64,000 nt of DNA from Sialis fuliginosa (GCA_961205875.1 OY540817.1:7351001-7415000); one strand, 5' to 3'; positions 44,571-56,416 are shown, numbered from the stretch's first letter. Notes: generated by a model from the letters alone, not told the origin. Numbers and translations: made by a program.

Positions 44571-44876
44571 AAGCGCTGTAACTCAAATACGACAAATCGT
44601 AAAAGGCTGATATTTTATATTTAAGATTAATTTTTGGCTGGGAAGAAAACGTCCTATTTTTGAAAACGATCTTTCAACCGGATACGGATGTTTACCTACG
44701 TCGATTTTTTAATTTTTCGAATTACTCTGAAACAGTGCAAAATAGAGAAAAATGGTCAAGTTAAAAAATGTAGGTAATATCTATATCTATAATTTATGTT
44801 CTATTCATTTTTTTGTAAAAACGAATTTAAAAAAAAAAAATATTATAATTCAAATGGTTCATAACAGAGGAGAAAT

Positions 44877-44996
44877 ATCTGCCATGAGTGTCATGGGACT
44901 TTCTTATACGTATTACAGAGATTGAACAGTGTGTGTATTTGCCGTAGGTAACATGGGACTTTCTTATACGTAATACTGAGAGTGAACTGTGTAGGT
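44877..44996 (+). repeat. 60-bp tandem duplication
   Basis: Two adjacent units share 'catgggactttcttatacgt' and 'gtgaac.gtgt', with substitutions between units. Confidence 0.75.
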
Positions 44997-45350
44997 GAAT
45001 CTAAATAATTACATAAAAAAATTCTTTCTGGCTAAATCATAAATGTTGGAAAAAAATGTATGGGGAATAAATTATAGATAATAATATACTCGACATTTTT
45101 TATCTAAAACATTTTTTTCTTATTTCAAAAATAATTCAAAAATCCAAAAATTTACAAGAGTAAACATCCGTTTTCAGTTATTACGTTAAAAAAAATCACT
45201 TGTTATATATTGGAGAGAATAATATTACCTATATTATTCATTTTGTTTTATTTTGTTAGAATAGTTTTAATAAACAAAGAATCACGTATACAATTTACTG
45301 TTAGGTTAGGTTAGGTATAAAAAAGTCCCGTGGTTCCCAAGGCAGATATT

Positions 45351-46615
45351 TTTTAGTATTTTTACAAGCATTTACCTGATTTCCAATAGGTTTTTTTCAT
45401 AGTTTTTATGGATTAAAAAAATTATTATTAAGAAATGTTTTTTAAGTAAAATGTATCTACTCGTTGTGAAAATCAGTAATACCCTCGTATTTAGCATTTA
45501 AATTAATTATAAATTCATGTTCAGCAATCAATAAATAATTTATTAGCAAATTAATAATTCATCCTTTTGTTACATTATGTATCACTTTGCATATCACTGT
45601 GGGCAGTTTTATTTTTTATAATATTTGACAGTAAAACACTTTAATTTAACAAATGTTTATATGTATGTTACTAACACTTTTTGTCCTGAAATTTCATCAT
45701 TTTAATTTTTTAATTAATATGTACTTACATTTTCATTATTTTTAAAAATAAATATACTTTTTAGTATTTCTTTATATAAATATTTATGCTAAAGTTCATT
45801 CTTCGAAAAAAGTGGAAGGAAAGTAAATACAAAATGCGTAATTTTAGCATTTATATAGATAGTAGTTTGTATATGCAGGGTCAAATGAATAGCGGGACCT
45901 TTCTTATATAAACATAGGAATGAAGTTAAAAATTAGTAAATAGAAAAGAATAAAAAAAATACTAGTTAACAATCGCCGCGTCTACTGACTTAATACAGCC
46001 CTGGTCTAAATGTATATTACTTGATACTGAAAATCGATAACACTTAACCGGTTATCAAATTTCATAATTGTATCACAATTTTGGATAAAATCTTTGGCGA
46101 GCTGCATGTAGCTCCCTCACAAAAAATTTTCGGACACATTTTTATAAAGTTTTTTTCTTAAAATATTTTTGATTAATTATCTATTGTTCAAGTTGGGTAT
46201 ACTTGTTTTGAATCATCCTGTATTCATAAGAAGAATATTTGATAGTAATATTAGTAATTAATAATGTAATTTGATCTAGTTACAAAATCAATGTTTATAC
46301 ATAAATATATTATGTACCTGAGTATATGTTCTGTAACATCAAATTACTTGAAAACATCTTATTTGAATGTTAATAATTGCCTATTTACAAGTAGTTTGAA
46401 TTAATAATCACGTAGTACTAATTAGTTCAATGTTATATAAACCTATTACATAATGTATTTTGAGTAGGTACTGTTTACGAAAAATATTATCTGTTCACGT
46501 ACACTATATAAGGAAATTAAAATATTGATTATTAACTAAAATATAACAAAAATCAGAATAAGTCCATTATTTTCAAGTAAATAAATAGCATATTTAAAAA
46601 AATCTTAATGAATAA
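45351..46615. other. A+T-rich interval
   Basis: Three TTAGG units lie just outside at 45301-45315. A small hairpin 'gagctgcatgtagctc' is at about 46099, and 'agcgggacctttcttata' at 45890 is a scrap of element T. No gene is seen. Confidence 0.35.
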
Positions 46616-47345
46616 TCTCTATATATAAAAATGAATGCTCGTTTGTATACGGCTTATAGACTCGGGAATTACTGAACCGATTTTAATACGGTTTTCACCA
46701 ATAGATCATTTTTCTGTGCAGTATCGTGGCTGTTAATATTATATGAAAATATAAGATTTAACATTAAAAGACTTAACAAAAATTTTATCAAGTTGTGTTT
46801 TGTTTCCATAATGTCACAGTATACAACTGTCATTTAGGTATAGGTACATATAAAAACATTGTAGGTATCTAGTCATGGAATACAGAATTCTATAATTTAC
46901 AGTTTCAGTATTTTATTAAATTAGGTCACTATGATCACGTCTCTTTCAAATATTTTGTCCGATGATTTTTGATATATGTTAATAATTAAATATTTTGAAT
47001 ATATTGTTTAAAAATTGAAATATAAAGAAACATTTCATTTCCAAGAAAGATAAAATATCGAAATTCATTATTATGATTGTTGCTAACCTATTTATTTATT
47101 TATTTTTGATTTTCATACAATTTCTAAGACAAGACAACAGCTGGTGTGTTTCGGTAACTGAATGGATTTTATTCCGGTTTTCACTAATGGGTAGGTTAGG
47201 TTTAGACGTATAATTTGTGGATATTTTGTGTCGGAAAAAAACAATTCGCGGTGAACCATGTGTTGTGGGTATGATGGGTGGGTATAATTACTTTATGTTT
47301 AATTAAATTAATATCCCCTGGTAACAGCGGGTCTAATGCGTTAGT
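46616..47345 (+). mobile_element. Helitron-like element (possibly two joined parts)
   Basis: Starts TC in 'tctctatatataaaaatg' after an A, with 'ctgaaccgattttaatacgg' inside. It ends with a hairpin (CCCTGGTAACAGCGGG) and ATGCGTTAGT, a one-base variant of CTAGT. The phrase 'ggttttcac.aat' occurs twice (46690, 47168), so it may be two overlapping insertions. No coding sequence. Confidence 0.6.
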
Positions 47346-47574
47346 AAGATATAAAATGCACATTTACATCAAAGAAAATTAATATGTAATAAAACGTTTA
47401 ATTTTAAAGATATGTATCTACCGGAAAGTAAAATATCAAGAACAAGTAACAGTATAATTATAATCATGTGATAATATCCTTGGAAACGTTGAATATAAAA
47501 TAAAACAGAAAAAACGTTATAATTAAATTACACCTACGTGTAATAATATGAGGTTGGAATATTTATGAAGTAAT
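47346..47574. other. A+T-rich spacer
   Basis: Nothing recognised. Confidence 0.3.
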
Positions 47575-47860
47575 AACAATCTGTTCGGTTTAATTTTTTT
47601 AATACAGCTGTTGGTTTCCCCTGAATCCGGTCCGCTATGTATTTAGTTAACGCTGGGTCGCGCTAGTAACAAATTTTAATTAAGCATCTGACAGGTGCCG
47701 TAATAGGCTTTCCACCGGGACTAATTTGTAGGAGCTTCCTCCATCTTAAACCATTAAAAGTCTAAACAATTCTTACTTAGGAGATAATTTTCTACTTCAT
47801 TTGAGAAGAAAAATACTGCTCGGTACGCGAAAGAATTTTCAACTACTTCTAAAGTGAAAA
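47575..47860. other. G+C-richer unique block
   Basis: Non-repetitive sequence with an E-box pair (CATCTG, CAGGTG near 47686-47697), 'aatccggtccgctatg' and 'tccaccgggactaattt'. No ORF is visible. Candidate conserved non-coding DNA. Confidence 0.3.
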
Positions 47861-48029
47861 TACATACGTTAATTAATTCTGTTAATAGGCTCATTTGTTT
47901 GTATAAATATCATGCTTTATCAAGTTGGCTATTTGTGTAAAGAATGTGGCGTGTATCAGACAAATCACACCCTGAAAGAATTATGTGAATGTCAGTCAAT
48001 ATTTCCACTTCCGCTTTTATGAACTTATA
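47861..48029. other. Short spacer
   Basis: Nothing recognised. Confidence 0.3.
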
Positions 48030-48037
48030 TCTATTTA

Positions 48038-49316
48038 CATGGGCGTAGCCAGGGTGGGGCAGGGGGGGGCGCTTGCCCCCCCCCTAGCGTGTCGAAAAAA
48101 GTAATAAGTAAATCAGTATTATTGTCCAAACAGGGTATTTCTAGACTTCTATGATGTCCATTGGATTTTTGAACGTAAATTTATATTTTGGATCCAGAAA
48201 ATCAAATATCAATGTTTTTTTTAATCACAATCTTTTATTTTTAAATGTAAACTAAAATATCAGGCAAAATTAAAAATAAAATAAAAACACCTAAAGGCAA
48301 AGGTCGCAGTGTTGGCAACAGTGAAAACTGTATTTTGTGTTAAAATAACTACCCACAAAAGCATGGGCAAGGGGGGACGCTTGCCCCTCCCCCTAGCTCG
48401 TGAACTAAGAGTAACAAATGAATCAGTTCATTGGCTAAATATTGACATTTTTAGATTCGAAAATTTAAATATCATTGTTTTTTTTTTATTACAATCTCTT
48501 GTTATAGCGGATAAACTATTCATGTCATTTTTCAAAGTAATGCCGATAGGTCAAATATGATCCGTTTTTTATTTATAGGATATGAAAATTGAAGGAAATT
48601 TTATCATCTTTTCGAATTTAGGGGTTATTTTGTGTTATTACACTTATTTTTGTGACCAAATCGCGGTTTAATAAAAAATAAAAAAATTGATTTTTTTACA
48701 ATTTTGAAAGATGCCCACGGGGATGTTAATTTTTTTTCTAAAATTTCAAGATAACCGTTTTGTAGGAATTTTTTTCAGCTTTAAAACGCTTTTTCAAATT
48801 TGTTTTATAATTTTTTGGTGTCGCGTTATTCGAGTTTGAATGAAAAAAGTACCAAAAAGTTTTAAACGACCATAAAAGGCCTAATGTTGGTCGCACAGAA
48901 AATAAAAAAAAAGAATATTAAAGCTTAAATAATCGCCTATTGTCTAGTAGTATTTAAAAAATGTTAGACCTTTTATGGTCGTTTAAAACTTTTTGGTACT
49001 TTTTTCATTCAAACTCGAATATCGCGACACCAAAAAATTATAAAACAAAATTGAAAAGTTAATGAAAATCACGAGCCAAAGTTCCAAGTTTCACATTTCG
49101 AGGTCCCAGACGCCAAAAATTTGAGGCCCATTGAAAATATTTTTATTAAACAAATTTTTTATAAAACTTTTTAGGTAAGGTTACCATAATAATGTTAGAG
49201 CTTTTTTTGCTCACCCTTTCTCATTACCTCGGGGTCCTAGGCAAAACACGCCGACCAATCGGTTTCAAAAAAAAAATTTTTGCCCCCCCCTGAACAAAAA
49301 CCTGGCTACGCCCATG
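48038..49316. mobile_element. hAT-type element, 1279 bp, with internal palindrome
   Basis: Perfect 16-bp ends (CATGGGCGTAGCCAGG and its complement) are flanked by a perfect 8-bp duplication, TCTATTTA (48030-48037 and 49317-49324). The left terminal region is partly repeated inside: G/C-rich 48050-48085 and following sequence recur diverged at 48362-48520. An internal inverted repeat of about 80 bp (about 48803-48884 against 48961-49048) includes 'aaagttttaaacgaccata' and its complement. No transposase; the ORF at 48309-48560 is spurious. End type and duplication fit hAT. Confidence 0.88.
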
Positions 49317-49324
49317 TCTATTTA

Positions 49325-50632
49325 TATGTTTTATTATACAAACATAGTTATATACAAGAAAAAGTAATATATTAGTGGTAAAATCTCATTCATTGAGTTG
49401 AATTTTAAAAATAAAGTTTTATCTTTTTCTTACATTTATATAAATACTTGATTTTTACTTTTTTACACGCAAATATTATATAATATTTAGTTATCATGAA
49501 AAAATCGAATGACTTCAACAGAATTACACGTTTTCAGAGTCCCTGAATTACGTACGACCACAATAGCAATTATATCTGTCTGTCGGTTGTGGAGAAAGTT
49601 ATCATCTATAATTTATTTTCTACATAAAATAAATACTGATCGATTTTAATGTCCCCAGGGTAATATTTCAAAAACAAAGCATGATACAAAAAAAATTTGG
49701 GACAATCTAAAGGGCAAAAACAGACATCAGATTGCGCTATCAAAATTATTTTTCAAGAATTTTTTACTTGGAATCTAAAGATAAAGTACAATACAAATTT
49801 TAAAATGCTTAAATAAAATAAAATAAAATATGAAACTGAAAATTATTTCAGAATTTTGTTTACATTTTATATTAAAATTTATGAAGAAAAATACAGACCA
49901 AGTTATGTTTTGAAATATTCAACAAAAACATGGTATTATACAATTTGTTATTTTTTAATATTTTTTTAATTTAAAAGAAACAGGAATTTTTTCAAATTAA
50001 ATAAAAATATCGATGATGTTAAACTTTGTCAACAAAAAGTTAAAAAAGAAGTTTTTGAAACCTTTCATCTGTATTGAATTCTTTCTAAGGAATTTAATCA
50101 TTTATCGATTCTGTTGAAAAGGTTATTCCATTTCAATTATTTCATAAAAATATATCAATAAAATTGTACATTTTTGTAGTAACTTAATCAAATTTATTTT
50201 TAATTTGGATATTTCATACCTTATATAAGTTTTTCCCGACTTTAAAGGGTCAAAATATTATATTTTAATTCAAATTCTTCTTAGAATTTACATTATAAAC
50301 TTATAAGAACGTAGACCAATATCGTATTTACATAAAAGTTTCATTAGAGCGAACTTGTATTAAACTTTACAATCAAGAAATTTTAGTTTCACGTTCGTGA
50401 TTTTATCCCATCTTCAATACAATCAGTAGATAGTGACTGTATTGAATGCATCTTCTTAAGTAAATTCCAACATCAACTTCTTGGTTGAATGCATTGTTAT
50501 ATAGTACAAAATAGACAGTGGTAGTCTACTAGTAAGTTTTAAAATTTAAAATTAAAACTATATGATAAATAATTATAAAATTATTGTTATATGGTATAAT
50601 TACACCGACTACAGTTAAAAACTTCTGAAAAG
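49325..50632. other. A+T-rich interval
   Basis: Nothing recognised. Confidence 0.35.
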
Positions 50633-50692
50633 GAGATGACAATGCGGATAATTATGATGCTATTTTGGAGGATGCAGATGAGGATGTGAATT
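50633..50692 (+). repeat. GGATGCGGAT-type segment, left of Harbinger
   Basis: 'gacaatgcggataatta', 'ggaggatgcagatgaggat' resemble the degenerate GGAT(A/G)CGGAT units at 51850-51955. The two segments may be halves of one older element split by the Harbinger insertion. Confidence 0.4.
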
Positions 50693-50937
50693 AAGAATTT
50701 ATGTGATAAATAAGATTTATTGTATTTTAGTGTAAATATTAATTTAAAAAAAAAATTATACTTAAAATTAAGTAATGGTAAATTATATTTAAAAAAAAAG
50801 TCATTTACAGGCTTTTTCGCATTTCAAACGACTTTTCAATTCGTCATAGATCAAATCTGCTCCGCTGAAAAATTGTTCAACATTATATATTTTTTCGTAT
50901 TAAAAATGGAAATGAAATGAAAATAATGACACACTAA

Positions 50938-51585
50938 AGCCGCATTTACACTATGTAGTAAAATCTGCTACATAACATTTGCTATATTTTTCAAATTGTA
51001 CTCAAATGATACTGTGTTACATGTAGCAAAAGTTATATAACATCCAGTCTGATTGAAGATGTCGAGGAGGAAATACTTAATGCTAGCGGCAGCTATTAGG
51101 ATATTTTTGGCATGTCATAGAAGGAAACGTAGGTTTTGGGTTCGGCCGTCATTATTAGCTAGAGAAAAATACAGTGGAAGTGATTTGCTGAAAGACTTAA
51201 ATGCAGATGACTTTGCATGACTTTTCCATTATGAAAGCTTTATTAAAAATGAAAAAACCGTTGTAGACATAGACACATAAGACATATAAATATCACCGCT
51301 TGAACTCGAATGATAGAAACTGCTACATGTAGCAGATGCTAAAGAACCAAAACTACTTGTAATACATGCTGCATATAGCAAAAGTTACATGTAGCTTATT
51401 TTTCTTTGATCTTTACCTACTCTGGATGGAAAACATAAATCTTGCTATATGTAGCAGATTTTGCTATATGTAGCACCAAAAATTGCTACATGTAACATTT
51501 GACATTTTTCCGTTTTCGTACTTATAGCAAAAGTTATATAACATTTGTTATATAGTAGGTTTTGCTACATAGTGTAAACGCGGCT
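50938..51585. mobile_element. PIF/Harbinger element with transposase remnant
   Basis: Terminal inverted repeats of about 38 bp (left AGCCGCATTTACACTATGTA, right complement beginning AGCCGCGTTTACACTATGTA) are flanked by TAA on both sides (50935-50937, 51586-51588), the TWA duplication expected of PIF/Harbinger. GCTACATGTAGC-like palindromes recur near both ends (51015, 51320, 51395, 51440-51500). It encodes only the start of a transposase, so it cannot move by itself. Confidence 0.88.
51059..51220 (+). pseudogene. Truncated Harbinger transposase N-terminus
   Basis: A 53-codon reading frame starts MSRRKYLML and contains RRKRRFWVRPSLLAREKYS, then SDLLKDLNADD, before a TGA at 51218. The pattern R-x-W-V-R-P-S-x-x-A-R-x-K-Y-S-x-x-D-L-L-x-D-L is the N-terminal segment of PIF/Harbinger DDE transposases as I recall it, lying before the catalytic core. 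The DDE residues and all downstream domains are missing; a full transposase would be several hundred residues. The frame lies centrally between the inverted repeats, as expected for an internally deleted copy. Confidence 0.7.
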
Positions 51586-51849
51586 TAATACCTCATTTTT
51601 AAATTTACTACAATAGATAATTTTAAAAACATATTGTAATAATCACTTTTTTGAAAATTAGTTAAATATTCAAGATTATACAAAATTTTAAAGAATGTTA
51701 ATGAGATATCAAGTTTATCAACATATTTCAATTTTATTAAAATTCATGAAATCAAATTTTTATTGTTGTCACAAGTTATTTGACATAAGTATTATACATT
51801 AGTTTGTAGTTTTGTAGAAAATATCTGTTATAATATCCTCATAGAAAAA

Positions 51850-51975
51850 TGAGGATACGGATTTTTTTAAATTCAAAATTGCGAATAAGGATGCGGATAA
51901 GGATGAGCATATGTAAATTGATGAGAATAATCCGTAGTTGTGGATGCGGATACAGATACTCTACAATTTATCCAA
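51850..51975 (+). repeat. GGATRCGGAT-type segment and hAT-like end
   Basis: Units such as 'gaggatacggat', 'aaggatgcggataaggatg' and 'ggatgcggatacagat' are followed by 'tccaatggcgttacaaccc', like a hAT right terminus. The left partner may be 50633-50692. Between 51589 and 51849 is A+T-rich sequence only. Confidence 0.4.
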
Positions 51976-52009
51976 TGGCGTTACAACCCTTGAGACTTAC
52001 CTCTTGAAA

Positions 52010-52440
52010 GTTAGTCTTCTTTGTTGGAACCTTTCTGACATTAACGTTTTATAAATCGACCTCTATTTCATTCAACCCTATCTTCCTTCTTTTTTTTATT
52101 TTTCAACAAACACTGCCCGTAAGCATAATATTTTAAATTTCTGTTACTAGCCTAGGTTTCTATGAAGGTTCATTAGTTTTGCATTCATTCTGAACTGCCT
52201 TTCTTCGTGTTATAATCTTCTTGAGTATTATTCTTTTCCAAGTGTTCAGTTTAGCCCCATCCTTTCCATCAAAGATCAACATTCTGCACGACTGATCTTA
52301 AGCTTCAGCTTTCATTGTTGTTTAGTACATAGTACATAGTAACATCGATTTCCGGCTTATATTCTTAACTTAATTTCCATTTGTATTTCATTTTTGTCCT
52401 TGATCAGCAATCCTACGTGCTCTTAGTCACCTATATCAAG
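52010..52440 (-). pseudogene. Decayed RTE-type LINE reverse transcriptase, C-terminal part
   Basis: On the minus strand one frame from about 52420 downward reads VGLLIKDKNEIQMEIKLRI, a stop, then AGNRCYYVLCTK. A shifted frame from about 52245 gives LNTWKRIILKKI. RTE-type polymerases have a segment of the form YLGxxI....EI..RI.AGNRCYY.L and, further on, T.ER.IL.KI(Y/F)G, so order and spacing fit. In-frame stops and frame changes show it is dead. The fragment is much shorter than a full ORF2; endonuclease and catalytic parts are absent. It is separate from the RTE tails at 15128 and 41215. Confidence 0.6.
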
Positions 52441-52761
52441 CTCTTATCTCTCTGACTGTCTGGAGTATACGACCAGGAGTCAACAATGTTTTTGATAATT
52501 TTTTTTTAATGTAAGTTTAAAATACACAAAAAATGCGAACACTCTTAAAAAGATTGACTTTCTAAAAATCATAGAGTTTTAACAATAGCCCATAAATATT
52601 TTTTTAGCTAATTGCAAGCATTAGTCGAGGTTTTATAGAAAAACTGCATGAGGTTAATAACAATCACGAGTAAGTATTTGGAGACAGCTGGTCTAGACCA
52701 TAACTTATTTCAAGTCCAACTTTTCTTCTTGAGCTTTCCAGTTATTTATATTATTTTATAA
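52441..52761. other. Unclassified interval
   Basis: Possibly more eroded LINE sequence up to about 52490. Nothing is certain. Confidence 0.25.
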
Positions 52762-52774
52762 CGATCCGCCACTG
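52762..52774 (-). mobile_element. Orphan hAT end
   Basis: CGATCCGCCACTG is the complement of a CAGTGGCGGATCG-type hAT terminus. No opposite end was found. Confidence 0.3.
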
Positions 52775-53744
52775 GGTTTAGCAAAACGAATTAATAGGTG
52801 ACTTGTTACTACTTGCATTGCAGCATCTCTTAATTATGTTCGTTTTATTGTAGACGAGAATTTTGTAATTCTGTTGAACGAGTGTTTTTGATTCTGTGAA
52901 CTAACTATTTCCTTCTATTTCGTTAACAAGAGAAGGTGTGTAAACACACGTAGAATATTATAATGAACAAACTTTGTAATTGTAATTTAAGTGAATAGGA
53001 TTCTCAAATGTAATCTAGTATAGGAAATGCAAATCTGACAAATAAAGTGACTAAATTGTTATAATGAAGAATTTGTATTTCAATAAAGACTTGTAGAGTT
53101 TGTATAAAAAAAATCGATCTGAATAACATTACTTATGATAGGATTCATAACACACTACTTAAACTGTTTTATTACATATTAAAATATCTATGAATTCTTA
53201 TACAATAATGTAACGACATTATATGAATGTAAATCAAAGAATAATTCAAAGGAATAAGTATAAAATAATAATAGAAGCCAAGAAATATTTGATATTAAGT
53301 AAATATAAGGTGCATTACATATTAACGGGCTTAACATTGAGAATGTTTTAATTAACACAGTGGTGGCATAAAACGACCCTTCTGTGAGAAATTCACTTTG
53401 AAGATCAATTTAATTCAGAGACTGCGGTATTTTCTACCACTGCTTTCCCCTACACCGCACAAAACTGCGTACAAAGGTAGTGTATTAAAAGATGAAAGAC
53501 CATGTCGATATATTAATTCTCTAATATAAAAAAATCCAGTTGGATTCACTTTCATTTCGATTCAAATTAACTCCATTCTTTTTTATTCGCTGAATTTAAC
53601 ATGTTTAACGTTTGTATGTATTTAGACAGATAGAATCGGTAGAAGGGATTTGTTGAATTAAATATTGACATGAAATTGTTTCCTTTTTACCTGACTGCAC
53701 CACTAGTAAGGAGGGTAATGTGTCTTTGAATTTATGTATATCTA
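52775..53744. other. A+T-rich interval with a complex patch
   Basis: Bases 53350-53490 are G+C-richer ('gactgcggtattttctacc', 'ccctacaccgcacaaaactg') without ORF or repeat ends. The rest is A+T-rich. Confidence 0.3.
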
Positions 53745-53830
53745 TTTGGTTTCCTCTAGAGCTTAAACGGCTGTACCGATTCTGACCAATTTAAAATAAA
53801 AAATAGTTCTCAAACCAAAATATCGGTATG
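53745..53830 (+). mobile_element. Helitron-like interior fragment
   Basis: 'gagcttaaacggctgtaccg', 'attctgaccaattta' match the 'turn to an ACCGATT...' section found in insect Helitron-like repeats. No ends. Confidence 0.3.
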
Positions 53831-54831
53831 GAGAACCATATGAATTCCATGTTCTTTAATGTCTTTTTAAATAATTTTTTATTTATGAAAACTTGAAACA
53901 TGAATTAGTGACATATTAATAAGTATTTTAAATTCAAATTTTGAGAGTGGTTTTCATCCCTTCAATAAATATTTAGGCACATACAAAAAATAAATGTAAG
54001 GTTCAATTGAACTACAAAGTCTATCAAAATTAGTATGATAATACTCGCAACATTAACTTTTTAGACGATAATAGTTACAAAGTTTCGAATATTTCCAAAA
54101 CCCCCTATCCGATTAGCACCAAAATTAATAGGTCTAGAGTACTCATTGCGACAAACCTTTTTTATACACAGATACACGCACAGCCGCCATGCGGAAATTA
54201 ACTTTTCTTTACGTTTTGAAGGTAGTACAATAAGAACCTGCTCTTATCTCGGACACGTTTTTTCGTCGGTATTATATTTTCATTTCTTTCAGAACATGGA
54301 AGTAAAACATAAAACTCAATTGCGAATAATATAGAGTAAATTCGAACAAAAAAGAAATAAACAAGCTTAGACATTTGAGTGAGTACCTTCTCAGTAAATA
54401 TAAATGTCGTAGGCGAACATTTCAAATGTTCATACTACACCTAGAAATACCTATATGTATTATGTACATGTTTGTTCTCTTTAGTAATGCGATAAATTTA
54501 GTAACAAGACTTGATTCCAACTTCAACCCCAAAATATACATACTAAAATATACATGCATACCTACTAGAATCAACATTTGCGGTGTCCGCCTGTGACATT
54601 TGTATATTCTTCAGATGTAAGGTCGCCAACATATATGTATAAAGGTTTACTGAAAGGATACCAACTCAATTGTCTAAGCTTGTTTATTTCTTTTTTGGTC
54701 AAAATTACTCCATTAACATTTTTGGCAATCGGTAAATTGTTTTGTTACTTATTATAATAATGACAAATATTTTAAATAAATATGTAAAAGTTTAATGTAG
54801 GTATATATATAAAACGCTCAGTTTATAAAAA
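53831..54831. other. A+T-rich interval
   Basis: Three ORFs between 54146 and 54596 overlap on both strands and have no recognisable domains. I reject them as genes. Confidence 0.35.
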
Positions 54832-54935
54832 TCATTGTTACCATTGTTCTCCACAATAATTGCTGTTTCATACGGATTTTAAAATGAATATCAATTTGGA
54901 ATTATAAAATTAATTAATTATAAATGTTTTATACA
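54832..54935 (+). repeat. Dispersed repeat P, copy 2
   Basis: Counterpart of 32410-32527 in the same orientation ('gttaccattgttctccac', 'ggattttaaaatgaatatc'). Confidence 0.55.
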
Positions 54936-55824
54936 GTCCTTAACAGTCTTTTTGGTGTGAATAACGTCGTGTTTTATTTGAAGAAAATGAGAAAAATAAG
55001 TTCTCAAAATTTGAAAATTAATTTTGAACATCCTGTACATGGTGGCGCTGCGATATTTAAACAGGAGCACTCTACTACCTCCTACAATAAGTTCCATATT
55101 TAATTTATTTTTCAAAACTGCGGCCGCGAAAGTGATGAATTGTAAGTGGGGTAATGTAAAAATAAATTTTTTTGAAAAAAAAAATATTACGTCTAAACCG
55201 GACATTAGATGAGGCAAATATTTTAAATATGAATAAACATTCTACGAGAAGTGTTAAATATGCAAAAATATTCAGGGCATTCCATTTAAAAAAAATACTC
55301 TAAGCGTGCCATACTTATATTTTAATTCACAGTAAAAATTTAAAACTACAAAATCCAAACAACTATACCAAAAATCCAATATCAAAAAAACGTCTATCTG
55401 ATACTGATTGATAAATTATTAGATGATTGATTTTCCCTGATTGCAGATATTTGCTATTAGGTCAATTTGTGTTAAGCAGCTTAATTGTAGCCAAAACTAA
55501 TCACAAACAGGTGTGCATTTGTAAACTGATCCTTGTACTGGGTAGTTATGTACAACACCTGGTGATTTGTTAATCGCTTATAAACATATATTTGTTAACT
55601 ATTTCTCATCCGATTATATAGTGCCGTATTTAGTACTCTCAGGGTTGTAAATATTGATAATTAAATACCCTACCCTCCTTGTCATTTTTACTAAATGTAA
55701 AACATAACATTAACGTGAATTTTTTTTATTGACAGGATGTTCCGTAAGTAAAAAAAATTTTCGTGAAGAAGCTAAATCCCTTTTAATTTTTTTTCCAAAA
55801 TTTTGAGAACCTATATTAAGAGCA
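54936..55824. other. Mixed interval
   Basis: Bases 55030-55150 include 'atcctgtacatggtggcgct' and 'aaaactgcggccgcgaaagt', a moderately complex patch between overlapping ORFs on both strands (54918-55217, 55024-55212). 'cagggcattccattt' at 55273 is like insect DNA-element ends. No gene is called. Confidence 0.3.
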
Positions 55825-56279
55825 AGGTATATTGTTTTTTTTTTAACTACATATTAAATCAATTTAATAACCAAAGTCCGTAATTATAGTATTTGTTTTA
55901 TTATTAAAACCTTTTATTTTGTTTATGTTTTTCTTTAGTAATGGATAAAGTAAAACCAGTAATGGACACTTGTAATGATTACAAAATGATAAGTACTACA
56001 AACACAAAAGTTATAAAATAACGAATCGTAAAATTTTAAACAATGCAAAGTAGATACTATGATAAAATAATAATTAATTAATAAATTACATTAATATTTA
56101 GTTTAAATAACCATCATTTTGACATTCATTGGCCAATTATCATCAAATTAACTTATTTTACAGTTAAGTGTCTATAGATTATGATAGCAATCAAATATCA
56201 ACAAATTTTTCTAGTTTAGTACATTTAAATAAAGAACAGTCCAACACCGGGGTATAATCCAAGACTGGCGTGAGTACCT
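55825..56279. mobile_element. MITE family B, copy B3 (left end lost)
   Basis: Same orientation as B1: 'tttagtaatggataaagtaa', 'aaccagtaatggacactt', 'caaatatcaacaaattttt', and right end CCAAGACTGGCGTGAGTACCT followed by TA at 56280. The left end begins inside the element ('agagcaaggtatattg'), so the first 30 or so bases are missing. Confidence 0.75.
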
Positions 56280-56281
56280 TA

Positions 56282-56416
56282 TTTACATATAGACTCAAAT
56301 TGTAAAAAACCTGAGTTGTTATATTTAAACTTTTAACATTTTAATAAATAAACGAACCATTCAAACGTAGAAAGGTCTAATTTTGCAGAACAAATAATTC
56401 TCCTTTTCCATTTCAG
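56282..56416. other. Spacer with a pyrimidine tract
   Basis: Mostly A+T-rich. It ends in 'ttctccttttccatttcag', a strong-looking 3' splice-site tract next to the following block. Confidence 0.3.

Larger units (their letters stand above)
44400..45350. mobile_element. Composite inverted-repeat element T
   Basis: 'aaatatctgccatgagtg' then 'gggactttcttatac' (44873-44908) faces 'gtataaaaaagtcccg' then 'aaggcagatattt' (45316-45346). Further in, 'cggatgtttacct' (44685) faces 'gagtaaacatccg' (45160). It also holds a TGTC microsatellite (44532-44570) and a 60-bp tandem duplication (44877-44936 and 44937-44996). Class and exact ends unresolved. Confidence 0.45.

Noticed and set aside
45301-45315. Three TTAGG units, the insect telomere repeat
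   Set aside because: Too short to indicate a telomere or fusion site; chance or repeat-internal sequence explains it.
52000-52016. Good minus-strand splice donor (GAG/GTAAGT)
   Set aside because: It lies in the decayed RTE LINE, whose frames are broken, so an exon is not supported.
54146-54596. Three overlapping ORFs as a small gene
   Set aside because: They lie on both strands, share no frame or splice structure and encode nothing recognisable.
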